Origin: Sordaria brevicollis
Taxonomy: Eukaryota; Ascomycota; Sordariomycetes; Sordariales; Sordariaceae
Length of the DNA stretch: 64,000 bases
Assembly: GCA_033439795.1 (NCBI GenBank)
Contig: JAUTDP010000006.1
Coordinates: 2,666,001 to 2,730,000, forward strand
Direction of reading: 5' to 3'
Part shown: one piece after another, positions 12,836 to 24,500 of the stretch
How the letters are laid out: each line of letters starts with the position of its first letter
Position numbering within the stretch: the first letter of the stretch is position 1
Translations under genes and position numbers: made by a program
Notes under the pieces: generated by a model
What the model saw: the letters and a program-made list of their open reading frames with translations, nothing else
Told to the model about the DNA's origin: nothing
The model's database searches: none

Positions 12836-13115
12836 TTACGGCCAACGCTTCAATAATATTATGTCTAATAAGGCGTTATTGTCCGGGGATTTAAGAGGAT
12901 TCGGGTTAAGAATAGTAAGCGGCGTCTCCTCCCGAGATTTATACTCTAGCGTCCCAAAGGCTGATATTTAAGACATAAGCTTCAAATCATCGGGCATCCT
13001 TTCGATTTGCTTGAAGGACTCAATTCGGAGTCGGGTCCTAACATTCTCGGACAGGTTATTGGCTATCCGTTTGTTACAAAACTCGGGACGAAATGGAACT
13101 GGAACGATATTATTT
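12836..13115 (-). pseudogene. Unidentified gene fragment with in-frame stop
   Basis: On the minus strand a coding-like frame runs from about 13115 to a TAA at 12836-12838, with ordinary amino-acid composition (for example NLSENVRTRLRIESFKQIER). It is broken by one internal TAA near 12968, compatible with a CAA-to-TAA change. There is no clear start codon, and upstream sequence is disturbed, so this is probably the C-terminal part of a decayed gene. I do not recognise the family. It lies head to head with the plus-strand gene beginning near 13321. Confidence 0.35.
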
Positions 13116-13320
13116 ATTCTCCCCCCCTCTCCAACAACCCGACACCGAAATATTACTTCCCCTTTATCCCAATTTAAAATATCCTAATATTTATATTACT
13201 ATAGCCAAACTTTCTTCGACTAAACCCTTTTGTCCCCGACAGCTATCATTTTAACCTCGACACAACGTATCTAGTACCCCGCGACGCATTCCTTAGGATC
13301 TCGCATACTTTCCTCTCGTC

Positions 13321-14736
13321 GGCGACGACATCGACACCGGCTTAATGGTCCCACAGCTGATTATACGACTGCTCAAGGGCATAAGCAGAACCGATCTCGA
13401 GCTGTTCTCACTACATGCCAGACTGGCTGCTTTGGCTCGATGCTTCACCGACCACATAGAGCTGACCCCGCCTGGTCAGAAGTTCCAGGATGAGCCACTG
13501 CTTCCCAGGTTCGCCATCTATAACGGCACGGGCCTCATCATGTCAGATCGAAAGAGCGATCGCCGCGAAGTTCCGCTGATGCACGTCCGCCACGTGCTGT
13601 TCCTTCGCTCTGGAAACACACTTTTATCGACCCTATTCTCGACAATCACCGGCACCAATATCGACGTCGATATGGGCTACGCAATTTCGTATGCCATAGC
13701 CTCGGAGCTCTACATCACCCCGGGCATCCGTACCATGGTTGCTATAGAGAAAATCGGACTGACCGACCACGACACCTAGTGGGATCCGGCACGCAAGCAA
13801 AACAATAGCGACATGGTGACCGGCACAGCCATTTCTGCGAGGTTCGACATCGAGCATGAGTTCGTGACTCGAGCAGTCACAAACGTCGAGCTAAGCCTCC
13901 ACAAAGAGACCCCAGACGTGCGTGCCCTCGTGGGCCAGGCCATGAAGAAGGTCAGGAGCGACATGGGTTCAGGCCGTATACGTGCCGAGGATGTCCGCGC
14001 AACATTTACTCTTCGGATTGCATTATTTCCAGAGATGATTACGCGTGGCCATAACGTAGCTCAGGGTGATCTCGTTTACGGCGATGCCGTCGAGCACGCC
14101 CTGCTCGTCGGTTTGCGTGGCGACCGGGACTCTGAAGCGCATGTCCACCATGAGAGGACAGTTGATGCGGCATTGCGAGCCTGCAAGAAGTCGTTTGAGG
14201 ACGAGATCGCAAGCTTTGGTCTCCGGCCCGACAGCCTTGCCATTTCCTCCCTACGCAAGGCTTTCCACGACGAACTCAAGAAGCTTTTTGGTTTGCATGA
14301 TCGAACAACAGGGCCCAATGTTAATGTCCAGGACTCGGCGGGCGCGGCGCATGTCATTTCGCGAAGGCGCTCGTACATGCAGAACTTGCAGGACACGGTG
14401 GACAGCGTGCTGACCAAATTCAGGGCTGCCGCCCAATCCAAGACGGTCCGCGAGACCGACTGGTCCAGTCAACTCCCGTCGCGCGCGGTATTCATCGCCG
14501 CTCGCATTGCGAATACCGATAACGGGTTAAACCACACAGTCGCTGTGTCTCTTGCCACTATGAGGCTTGCCGATCTGGCACAGATTCCAGGTGCCGCTGC
14601 CGCCATGTACAACAACGCCGACATCATCGGTCAATCCGACTACGTGACTAGACGTGAACTGGAGGAGCATCTAACTAAGAAGAGAAGAGAAACCTTTTTC
14701 CAACTAAACTCCAACGAAAAAGTGTCTTGTCCGTGA
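13321..14736 (+). pseudogene. Unknown protein gene with a single internal TAG
   Basis: One plus-strand frame is open from before the ATG at 13345 to TGA at 14736, about 464 codons, except for a TAG at 13777-13779. Both halves (144 and 307 residues from their own ATGs) are in the same frame. The next codons (TGG GAT CCG) continue a coding-like sequence, so the stop most simply came from CAG by a CpA-to-TpA change. Codon use and composition are those of a normal soluble protein; the C-terminus is rich in Lys, Arg and Glu. In-frame stops at about 13294 and 13252 suggest that the gene once began further upstream. I do not recognise the family. Stop readthrough or a spurious base call would be alternatives. 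Confidence 0.55.
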
Positions 14737-15013
14737 GAAATGAGTTCTTGTCTGGAAGAATAGGCGTATTAAATTTGCTTGGAAGAGCTGCCTGTATTGT
14801 CTCGGCCGGCTGACCGAAAATGGAGGGGATCGGTGGGTTGGTCGTGCCCGGGTCTTTATCCGCGGGCCTGTCGGACAGCGAGGTCTGGGGAGCTGCCAGT
14901 GTCGTCTCGGCCGGCTGTTTAACTATGCCGGCGGCGGAAGAATTAGGAGATCCGTAGGTTAGGTAGGGGTCTTAACCCGCGCGAGTATTAACGAGCGATT
15001 GCTTAGGAGCCAT
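14675..15013 (-). pseudogene. Small proline-rich frame with repeated QPAET motif
   Basis: The minus-strand frame from ATG at 15011-15013 (MAPKQSL) to TAG at 14675-14677 is coding-like, about 112 codons, with one TAA at codon 14. It contains two copies of a QPAET-type peptide about 36 residues apart, encoded by a near-repeat at 14782-14812 and 14889-14919. It overlaps the tail of the opposite gene by 62 bp. A canonical donor (GTAAGTACC, minus strand) near 15188 ends the RIP-damaged paralogue just upstream, so this could be the changed C-terminal end of that gene rather than a separate one. An 11-A homopolymer between them disturbs the frame. Function unknown. Confidence 0.35.
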
Positions 15014-15179
15014 ACGTGCCGTGCTTTGGGGCTTCTAGACCTTACCGCTAGTAGTAACGTTGCGGGTTTTTTTTTTTGCTGACTTGCTCGGAGTAGGGGG
15101 CTCTTGTCCTAATGTTTGTTAGCGTTTGTCCCCTCCTTTGAAGAAGAAGGAAAGCAACAAAAAATGGTTGCTAATATAT

Positions 15180-16110
15180 ATGTAGGTACTTACAACCTCG
15201 ATGGGCTGGTAGAATCCGGCCACCTTCTTATAGTTTGACTATTTCTCGCCCTAATACGCGGGATACTCCCTCGAGAGAAGGGCCCGAGAGGGGAGGGGAC
15301 CCGAATTGATTTCTTCGGTAGTGAACGGCCTAACCGTCTACGTAATGGTACAACCCGTTAGCTATTATATTTACCCACGAGGAGAGCAAACTATCTAACC
15401 ATGCCCTAATTTACGTAATGGACAAAGCTGCTGCTATAAAGGCGCTTAAAATCCTCGTCTTGCTGGGCAATGTGCTCCAGCTTCTCTACAATTCCGTTTA
15501 ACAACCAAGCATTGTGCTACTTGGAGCTTACGCGGGCAAAACGCCAGCGACGAATAAGGATGTAACGGACGAGGGCCCTAAAATAGAAGGATAAAAAGGA
15601 AAGGAGTTGGTGTCGACAAATACTACACGGGGCACGTTTATAAAGAAAATACATACTTTCGACCCGCTCCCTCCTCGTTGCGGCAGATTGGGTAATTAGT
15701 GACCTTTGCGATAGTACTAGGATAGCTTTAGCGGAAGTAGCGACGCATCTAAGAACACAAGAGTAAGCAACAGGTTTGAAAACATGCGGTAGTGAATAAT
15801 AGGAAATTTATATCTAGTTGAGTAGAAGTGTAGTAAGTATAGGTTTCGCCGCATTGCGAACTATTACCAACCGTAAGAGGGTATACGAAGCCATTTATTT
15901 TCGAAATAACGTGACGACGCGGATCGGGTGCGAGAGTATAAGTATCCTCTTTAGTTAGAATTTTGCCTAGTTTCTAGTCCGTATTGTACGCTTAGACTAG
16001 GCTATGAAAATAGCCCTATTGGGGATGGGGATTAATGGTAAAGAAGACTTTAGGGATAATTGGATAATATTAGAGTATAATTTAGGGAAAATCTAGAGCC
16101 ACACATCCCG
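15180..16110 (-). pseudogene. RIP-damaged paralogue of the C2H2 gene at 18286-19795
   Basis: The segment aligns along its length with exons and introns of the better preserved minus-strand gene at 18286-19795. For example, 15412-15540 matches the exon 5 region, and 15890-15960 matches the exon 3 region including the KINGYVC-coding part. Differences are mainly C/T and G/A plus indels, and reading frames are lost. Around 15970 the copy lacks intron 2 and the end of exon 2, so it gives no information on the MITE seen in the partner. Two diverged copies within 3 kb would be enough to attract RIP. Confidence 0.65.
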
Positions 16111-16236
16111 TTGTCTACAGACACACACCCTCCCACGATAGAAACAATAATAAAGTTCCCAAAAGACTATTTTCAAATGATAAAAGCGGGTTTATAATAA
16201 AAAGAGCCTCTAATAAACAAGATGCATTGAGAGAAA

Positions 16237-17275
16237 GTGACCGACTATAAGATTCGGGGAAAATGTATAAAACGGGAACGAGGCGGATTACTCGACGAGA
16301 TTTCATTTCGAGTCCTCCTTTTGCCTGTGAGCCCATCCGCTTATCGAACTCTTTCCAGTCTCACGCCCTCGTTTGCGGTGTCCAAAGAGGGGATGAAGGT
16401 GACGAGACGCCCGAGCCCGAAGTTGTCAGAGGAGGTACTGACGAAGAGATGGAAGCAAACAACACCGATGGCAACTGGCACCGCAATAGATGTCGATCAG
16501 GTTACATCTAAGGGCCGGGCAGGCATGGAGAGAACCCGAAAACTATTTAATATTCCGACTCCCCCGCCCTCCACTCAACAAACCTGAGAGGGTATCAACT
16601 ACTGCTCAGTCGAGCGATCAGAATCTGCCAAAACCCAGGCGACTTATTTGGAAATGGCCTCGTCGCAAGGTCCGATCGGTGCTCACTCCGGCCTTGTACC
16701 CCCCATCAGCAGAACCATTACCTCCCTCCCTGACCGCGCCTGAACCTAGCCCACCGGTCGACGTCAACCCCTAGTCCGTCGTCAACGGCGACTTTAAACT
16801 TGAAGTCGCCGAGCCCAATGACCCGATCCAGATCAGCAAGGAAACCGTACACTCCATCATCGCGGCCCAACACACAGGCACATTCGGCTGCTTTGACAGA
16901 CCCTACGATATCGGAGTGCGAGTTGGGGAATAAAGCGTGAGGTGGTGAAAAAGAATTGGCGGAGCGGTAACGACTCGGACGGCCGTTGGTGTTTCTTTTC
17001 ATCCAGCTTCTGCAAACGAGCCTGCCTGTTCCGAATCATCCTCATCCCATCTTCCCTTGCCGCCATGCACCGCGGCCGTATAGCTGAATGGCTCCCATCC
17101 CGATCAACACCCTGTCCGACTACGTTACCAGGATTCCGGGAAAGAGTTGGAGGAGCTACTTGCCGTTGAGAGAAGCAAGACAATGAGCGCTGAACGTCCC
17201 GCCTGTTGAACCACGCGGAGGAGGATCACGTGAAGGGAGGCGATGAATGTGGTGGTAAAGTGGAAAGCTTAATTG
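16237..17275 (+). pseudogene. Decayed unidentified coding region
   Basis: Several coding-like plus-strand stretches occur in different frames. The clearest runs from about 16570 to a TAA near 16932 with one internal TAG at 16772-16774. Its two sides are in frame (PEPSPPVDVNP, then after the stop SVVNGDFKLEVAEPNDPIQI), which fits CAG-to-TAG decay. Upstream segments around 16263-16511 are acidic and in another frame. An opposite-strand frame (16857-17183) is also open but overlaps and looks less continuous. I do not recognise a family. Frame changes could be missed introns. Confidence 0.3.
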
Positions 17276-18285
17276 ATTAAAGAGAGAGAAAGAGAGAGCT
17301 GTTGGTGGGTCTGGCATTTACCGGGCTCCACTGCACATTCACCTGTAGGTATGGTCTGTGCCTCCATGCAGGTGCCCTTGCCCTGAACTGCACTAGACTT
17401 CTAGACCTCCAGACTTCCGCCTTCCTCTTCTCCTCTCCTCTCCTCCATAGCACACATCACAATGGAATCTATCGATTTGCTCGCTTTTATTGTTGTTCGT
17501 GGCCTTACAAAAGCGGAAAGTACAAAGGACATGGAGACGAGGTTTATCTCCACCGGGGAAACCACCCACGTGTGTTGACCAGCCGTCTTCACTATGCCAT
17601 GACATGTGAATAGCTTCAACAACTTGACCTCCAATTGAGCCCAGTGTATCAATCCGTCATAGCCTGAGTTGCATCTTGGACATTTGGTTTTCTATAAGGC
17701 TATATAATCTTTGTGAAAACGAGAAATGCCACATGGAGGTAATTCATTCATTATCTCACCAGTGTATCTATCTGTGTGTGCGTGAGAAAGACTCAAAACT
17801 CAAGACTAGAGGAGGGCGGATGGTCGAAGACAGGGAGCCCATTCAGGTTGGGTCTTCAATAGTTCTTGAAGATCTAGTTCAAGTTTGGGCTTGGCCGAGT
17901 TATGCATGGGCCTAACTCGAAAGTAGTCTACCAGTGTCTCCTACACTGGGTACGCCTTCCTCGGTTACACAGGCCAATCTGTGTCTGCCTTGTACCTACC
18001 TTCCCCTGGGTTTTTATGTTAGCTAGCATTGTCCTTACTCGAGCCGACAAGAGTGCTAAGACCGCTGAAAACATCAATGTCGCGATGTTTGGCATGGTGT
18101 TGAGAAAAAAAAGTGAAAAAACCATCGCAATTGCAAAGTAGCTGGTAAAAACTAAAAAGGCCACCGTCTGGGCTGATTTTTAAGATCAGCGTCGTCAATC
18201 CCCTTCCTCAACCGTGCCAATCACCCTGTTTCTCCTTCTACTCCCTCTCCTGTCTCTCAACTTCTCGAGCTCTTTCCATTTAGTA
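17276..18285. other. Intergenic normal-GC sequence
   Basis: I see no gene here that I can support. A short GA repeat is at 17281-17300 and a CT-rich tract at 17414-17450. Several short open frames on both strands lack splice or codon evidence. The part next to 18286 would be the 3' flank of the C2H2 gene. Confidence 0.5.
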
Positions 18286-19795
18286 TTAGGCCGCCTCCTC
18301 ATCCATTTCCTTATACTCTGACTCCATGTCGTCATCCACAACCTCAAGAGGTTCCTGTTCCATGTTAACACACATACCCATAAGCTCAACAGGTCAGTAA
18401 AAGTGGAGGTACTGACAACTATGGTGGGCTCATAGGCCCCCTTGGGCGCGTAATCGTACGGGGCATCCCGCCATTCCTCGCAGTCAGGATGCTCCAGCGA
18501 GAGAGGTTGTTGGGGTGCGAGCGGTCCCGGCTCGTTGTCTGTGGGTCGCTCTACCGTCTAAAACAAGCACCAACCATTAGCCACTCTTTATCTATAGATC
18601 AAACCTTCTTCTTATGACCATCACTGACCTGATGGACAAAACGGCTGCCATAAAGGCGCTTGAACTCCTCATCTTGCTCAGCAAATTCCTCCAGCTTCTT
18701 CGCAATTCCGTTTAGCAACCAAGCTCGACCCTGGTGTCCATGGACGTCGGCGAAACGCCACTGACGAGTCAGGACGTAGCGGATGAGAGCGCTGGTGAGG
18801 ACAAATATTAGCAAATGTCGCACGTGAGATGTATCTGACCATACGACGTACTTTCGGCCTGAGGACTCCTCATCAAACGAAATGTTCAAACGAGTTGTCT
18901 TCGCAACGGTACCAGGGTGTTCCTGGCGGAAGTGACGGCGCATCTGGTGAGAACACAGAGGCATTTAGTAACAGCCGTGAAAACAAGACAGGACTTTATC
19001 ATAGGTCACTGACCTCTGCCTGAGCAGTAGCACGATTGGGATAGGCCTTGCCACATTGTATGCCACCTGGCATCAAGACAGGGCATACATAGCCATTTAT
19101 TTTCGAAATCGTGTGGCGGCGACGGTCAGGTGCGACGTAGCTGTCTTCCTCTGACAGAACAGCTTTTCTTCCTAGAGATGATTGGGATTAGCATATTCAG
19201 CATGTGTTGAAAAGGAAGGGAATGAATTACCGTCAGGGCCAGTTCGGGTCCGCGGTACCGTAGTAAGGGATAGGGGTGCATTACTGCGCTGTTCTCTCAA
19301 GCACAGTAATGCAAGAGGAGGCCTTGCTGCGTTAATTCATCGTTTTTGAGCAGTCTGGCAGCAAGCATCGCAGCTAGAATCGAGGTCTATTTTGGCCTCC
19401 TAATTGGTCAAATTCTGGACTTGGAGAAGGTGCAGATGGTTGCAGGAATCTGCATGAGATTTGTCAAAATGAGCCGAACACACAAAATCGCAGTAACGCA
19501 GCAACGCTACTGCGTAACGAACACTGCAAAGAAAAATCGGCCTTACTGCAATACTGCGGAAACGAACTGGCCCTCAGTTGTCATCGGAGGCTCCCAGTCA
19601 CTGTTGAATCTAGTAACTGGGCCATGAAAATAACCCCATGTGGGGTGAGGGTTGACGGCAAAGAAGACGTCCGGGATAACTGGTTATTGTTAGCAAAATT
19701 CGAGCGTGTGGTATTTTAGGGTACGAATGATACTTACACACATCGCCCTTCCATAAGTTCCGCACCCACTCCTCTGTCCTGTCGTTAAACGGCAT
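18286..19795 (-). pseudogene. Seven-exon C2H2-type zinc finger gene disrupted by a MITE
   Basis: Minus-strand exons: 19738-19795, 19577-19679 plus 19231-19235 (split by the MITE), 19014-19171, 18852-18943, 18629-18791, 18417-18557 and 18286-18354. All six introns (58, 59, 70, 60, 71 and 62 bp) have GT..AG ends and consistent phases. Without the MITE they encode 262 residues from ATG 19795 to TAA 18286. The middle has a zinc-finger-like pattern: Cys-x9-Cys in GYVCPVLMPGGIQCGKAYP, then MRRHFRQEH with His-x4-His. A helix rich in Glu/Lys follows (KKLEEFAEQDEEFKRLYG) and the tail is acidic (DDDMESEYKEMDEEAA). A nucleic-acid-binding role is an inference from the finger. Reading into the MITE gives a stop after about ten codons, so the protein would be cut at about 55 native residues unless the MITE is spliced out. 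Two upstream TATA-type motifs are present. Confidence 0.75.
19236..19573. mobile_element. 338 bp MITE in exon 2 of the zinc finger gene
   Basis: The ends are inverted repeats of about 33 bp. The first 11 bases (GGGCCAGTTCG) are identical and the rest has a few mismatches. A 3 bp direct duplication TCA flanks it (19233-19235 and 19574-19576). The interior has no coding capacity and carries repeated TACTGC/GCAGTA-type motifs near both ends, as transposase-binding subterminal repeats do. The GGGCC terminus, short length and 3 bp duplication point to a Tourist-like (PIF/Harbinger) MITE, though that superfamily usually duplicates TTA or TAA. Confidence 0.85.
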
Positions 19796-19886
19796 GTTGT
19801 CGCTCGCTTGTATAGTGTCGATACTTCGTGATATAAAGGTGATGCTGCGATGACCTCGGTTCTGTTTCTGTCGTGGTTGCCGTCGT

Positions 19887-20091
19887 GTTGTTGGAAGAAA
19901 GTTGGTGGGAGACAGGGCGCAAGGACAGTCTTATATAGGCAGGAGGAGTTGAGAGAAGCCGAATTACAGTTATATTGCGAGGGGAAAGAAAATGTTCCCG
20001 TTGTGGTTGTTGTTGGAAGAGAGGTGGTAAGAGCGAGGGGGCAGGGGAGATCTTATATAGGTAGGAGGAACTGAGAGAAGCCGAACGACAG
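19887..20091 (-). promoter_or_regulatory. Tandemly duplicated promoter segment with two TATA boxes
   Basis: Two 83 bp copies (19887-19969 and 20009-20091) lie 122 bp apart upstream of the minus-strand ATG at 19795. Each holds a TATATA core (19932-19937 and 20054-20059) in a shared block with AGGAGGA and GAGAGAAGCCGAA. The nearer TATA is about 140 bp before the start codon. The duplication could give two transcription start sites; that is an inference. Confidence 0.55.
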
Positions 20092-20144
20092 CAAGGTTCT
20101 ATGGGCCAAAGCCAACCCGGCAAATCGTCCGGTAAGATTCGATC

Positions 20145-20460
20145 TCAACTACCGTCGTTTTGTGTTAATCGCGGAAAGATTTTGGGCGAAGTTAAATGGA
20201 AACCCGGCGGATTACTCCGAGATTTGATCTTAACTAAAGGTATTATCGGTGAAACTTGCAAACACAGTCTGGTCGTGTAATACGAAGATACCTCTAGGTA
20301 GCAACTCGCATAGTTAAACGGGAGAAAAATCTCGGAACTTACATGTATACCTTCTTCTTTAATGTTATAGTTTTGGATATTCACCCTATATTCCCCGCAA
20401 ATAATCTTGAGAAAAACTACGCCCACACACACTCCCTCCTACACTCACACGTATACCTAC
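20145..20460. other. Upstream flank of the zinc finger gene
   Basis: I see no gene in this stretch. GC content falls towards the RIP-mutated block. A run rich in CACAC and CCTAC occurs at 20420-20460. Confidence 0.45.
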
Positions 20461-23400
20461 CTATAATAGTTGATATAACTTATAGCCGTTTTTACTAGTA
20501 AAATCCCGTTTCTCTTATATTATATAACATTCTTAGTAAATCTAACAAGCGCGTTATAATTGTTAGAATTGTAATAATTTTATAGTATTAAGTATAATAC
20601 AAAATATAACGTACAATAAAATAACGCTAAAATCCTAATAAATAAACCCTTTTTATTTACTTTAAATATTTACCGCTAATATTCTATAAATCCTCTTCTT
20701 ACTATTCTTCTTTATTATTATTATTATTAATTACAATAGGGTTATTTTTATTATCCCCCTCTTCCCTATTAATAATTTCCCTATTAATAACTTCCCCTCT
20801 ATCCCCTTCGTCGTTATTAATGATAATAGGGTTTAATAGGCTACCCTCCCTCTTTTTTTAAATTATAACCGGGTCTTTATCCTTTTCCTCTTCGAAGTTA
20901 AAATACCTAAAATCCGTTATATAATTATATTCCTACCCTATATTACTATATTATTAGGCCTTTTACTTATATTTCCTAAACTTTTAAGTATAATAAACAT
21001 TTATTATATAGCGCGAATACTCTTCCCGTTTAAAAGTAAAGGGTCTATAATAGGAGACGTAAGTAGGCTATTTTTAATAATAGATTACGTTCGGTTTTAT
21101 AGGGTTAATTTCCTTTTTAATTTTAAATTAGAGTTTTAAGTAATTATAACGACCTTTATATTATTCTACTTATTCCCTATCCTTTTCGAAAATAACGTTA
21201 TAGAGTAATTCTATTTCTTTAGGTAATTTTTTATAAAAGTAGTAGGGTAGACCGGGTAGGGTATAAATAGCAGCTACCTTCTATTATTTTATTTCCTAGG
21301 CGAATTAGATTTATTATTATTCTTCTATAAGTATAGTAAATATAAATACTTTTTCTTTACGATTACGACCCGTTACCTTTTCTTCCTTTAATTATAGTAG
21401 TTTTTTTATATCCGATTTTATTAAATTATAATTGAAATAAATATTATTAAAATGGGCGTTATTATCGTTAAGAATAACGGGAATTGCTTTTCGCTAATCG
21501 AGGAGGGGGAGGGGGAAGGAAAGTTAGGGTATAAAGAGGGGGGAGGAGTAATAGGAAGAGAAGGGAAATTATAAAGGGGGCGTACAATTATAAATAATTA
21601 ATTTAAATATCGAATTATATTCCTTTATATTCTTAATTATAGTAATAGAACCTTTTAATTGATATTAATACTATTTAGAATCTTAAAATACTTTAAAATA
21701 TTCTCCCTATTATTATTAATAATAATATAGTTGCGTATTAGGGTCGTTAGAATAGGCTCCCTTTATTAACTTTATTAATTATCCTTCTATTATTATACGC
21801 GCTTTCCTTTCCCCTATTTTATTTAATTAAATTGTAATACCGCGGCGGTAGCGTTTATAATATCGAGAATTTCGATATTATTACCTAATTTAAATTATAA
21901 ATAATTATATTGCACTAAAATTCGTATAAGCGCTATATTTTAAATATTACCCCGTAATATAACTATACGTTAGGATTAGGTCTAGGAACGAATAACGTAA
22001 TTTAATCGTACGATATAAATCCGCTCTATATTAAAAGGATTACCTTTATTATATAGGCGACTTTTAGGCTTTATTATAATAGCGGGTTATAATATAAAAT
22101 ATTTATTAATTAAATCCTATAGTGTAAATTAATATAAGGAAATTCGGTAGGTGGACGTATAGTATAATTTACCTTAATTTAGCGTAAATACTAATAAAAG
22201 TAGCATTAATCTCTATTAATAAGTATTCTCCCATCCTTTTTAAATTATATTAATATATTATAAATATAAAATAATTTATATTATTTATTAAAATAATTAA
22301 TATATTTAAAGAGAAGGTTACTTATAATTTTTATTTTATTATTACGTATATTAAATAAAGTAGGGAGTAATTATTAATATTATACGTTAAGGAGTTTTAA
22401 TATTTACGAAAATAATTCTAATAGGCATTTATTAAATTAAATTACGTTATTTAATACTTATTTAATACGTATAATTATAATAAAATTATTATTCTCTATC
22501 TTATAGCGATCGTAACGGTTATTAATATATTGGATATAAGCGTCGTAAAGATCGGCGAACTTATTTTTTATTAATAAATAATACAATTTAACGGAATTAT
22601 TATTAGATTCGTTAAATAATATAATCCTTTACTTATAATTGAAATTTTCGTTAATATAATACTTTATTTAATTTTATTTAATAGGGAGGAATTCGTCGTC
22701 GATATATTTAATAAAAGTAAATTAGGATTTACTAAAGGTATTGATAAAAATGCGGTATACCCTTTTAAATTTATTAACGGTAGAATTATAAATTATATAT
22801 TACTATATAAAAAAGAAGGTAGAACGGGTTTAGGTAAACCCCTCTTCGATAAGTATAGTGAATTTTACTATTTTACGCGTTTTATAATAGCGGCGCGTTA
22901 ATTCGTTAAGGTCGCGGGTATTTTTATTTACTTCTTTGTTAGGTTATTCGTTAACAGTAAATAAATCTTTATTATTATTAAATTAATCGTCGTTATTTTT
23001 ATTATCTTTATTATTATTAGATTAATCGTTATTAATATTTTTATTATTGGAATTTAATTCGGGGTCGTTAGAGCGCCGTTAAAACTTTTTAATTTTTTTA
23101 ATAATATTATAATTAAAGTATTATACGTACTATTATAATATAATATTGGGTAAATATTTAATAAGTATATTAATTTATTACGCGTCGCTATTAGTAATAA
23201 TTATATTAAGTAAAAGGATTTCGAACTTTTTTACTATAGCGATAATTTATTGTGCTAAGTAGGTAAATCCCTCCTTTTCCCTTTCGTTATTGAATATTAT
23301 TTAGAAGATAGGTATAGAAGTATATTCGTTAATAATAATAATCGTTTATATTAATGGGAGGTAGTAGTAGTTTGTTTTATAAATGGTATTAAAAGTAATA

Positions 23401-24500
23401 TATTAAAGTAATTGTAATTATATTTTACGTTATTAACGGGTTAATTAGATAGCGTTCGATAGAATAATTTTTATTTTATTAGTTTAATTAACATAATAAT
23501 AAATAATATCGTTATCGGTTTTTAAAAATTTAACGAATATTTAAGTATTTTTATACCCCTTTCGAAATATTTTTTTTAACCGTATATATATATTCTTAAA
23601 ATTTTTATACGTAATAGGGTATATAGGGTATTGGATTTAGATTATAGAATAGATGGACCGAATAATGAATTTCCGCTTTTTAAGGAGGGTAATTATTTAT
23701 TTTAATATTTTTAAATTTAATTTTAATATTTTTTCCTATAAAAATAAATGGGTATTGAAGTTTTTAAAGGGCGGGTACCCGTCGTAGTTATTATTAATTA
23801 TCTTCGTAGTCTAGTATTATTTTTAAATAATGTACGTAATAACGATTAATTTAAATAGGTAATTTAATACTATTTTTTGAAAGGTTTGGTTATATTTACT
23901 TCGATAGTTAGAGGAGGGTTTAAAATTATAGGAAGTATAGTCGTATTAGTAAAAATATCGAATTATTTTACTAAATATAGGGTAGTTGCGGTTTTTAGTC
24001 GTATATTTTATAATACGTTAAAGTACTATATTAAATTAATATTAATAATAAAATTAAACGATATTATAACGAACTTTATAAATAGTATTTCGAAGCGGGA
24101 ACGTAGTAATAGCGTCGGGCGGTATATATTATAGGTCGCGGTAAAATAAGGTATTTATACGAAGGTCGCGATAGTATTATTCGAATTACGGCGGCGGATA
24201 AGTATTTACTACCGAATTAATTACTTTTAACCGGCGGCGATATATTTAATATAGGGATTAATTTACGATTAATAATCGATAATAGAGTATATAAATTTAA
24301 TAAGGATATAAAATTAATAGCGTTGTAAAGTTACGTTGTAAAGTTATATTATAAGGTATGCGTTACGATTGTGTGTATAAAAACCGTAAAGTTTTTAGGA
24401 TTTTAGAAAATTCGGTAAATGCGGTAAATGTTATGTATATAAGAATGGGGTAATTTAGCGGGGAAAACGGGGATTTTATATATAGCTATTATAGTTAATA
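20461..24500. mobile_element. RIP-mutated repeat, class unassigned
   Basis: About 4 kb of CpA-depleted sequence with no intact frame. On the minus strand some stretches look like decayed coding sequence, for example an acidic Asn/Asp/Glu-rich C-terminal-like part at 20640-20860 and a stretch around 22480-22560 with residues like FADLYDAYIQYINNRYDRY. No RT or integrase motif was seen. The two ends share CTATAATAG and TAAAATCCC(C)GTTT in inverted orientation (left 20461-20510; right roughly 24460-24500), which suggests a DNA transposon with terminal inverted repeats. Spacing between the two blocks differs, so this is tentative. Confidence 0.45.

Noticed and set aside
18599..18964. Single-exon 121-residue minus-strand frame
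   Set aside because: It reads through introns 4 and 5 of the zinc finger gene; the spliced seven-exon model has consistent phases and better sequence.
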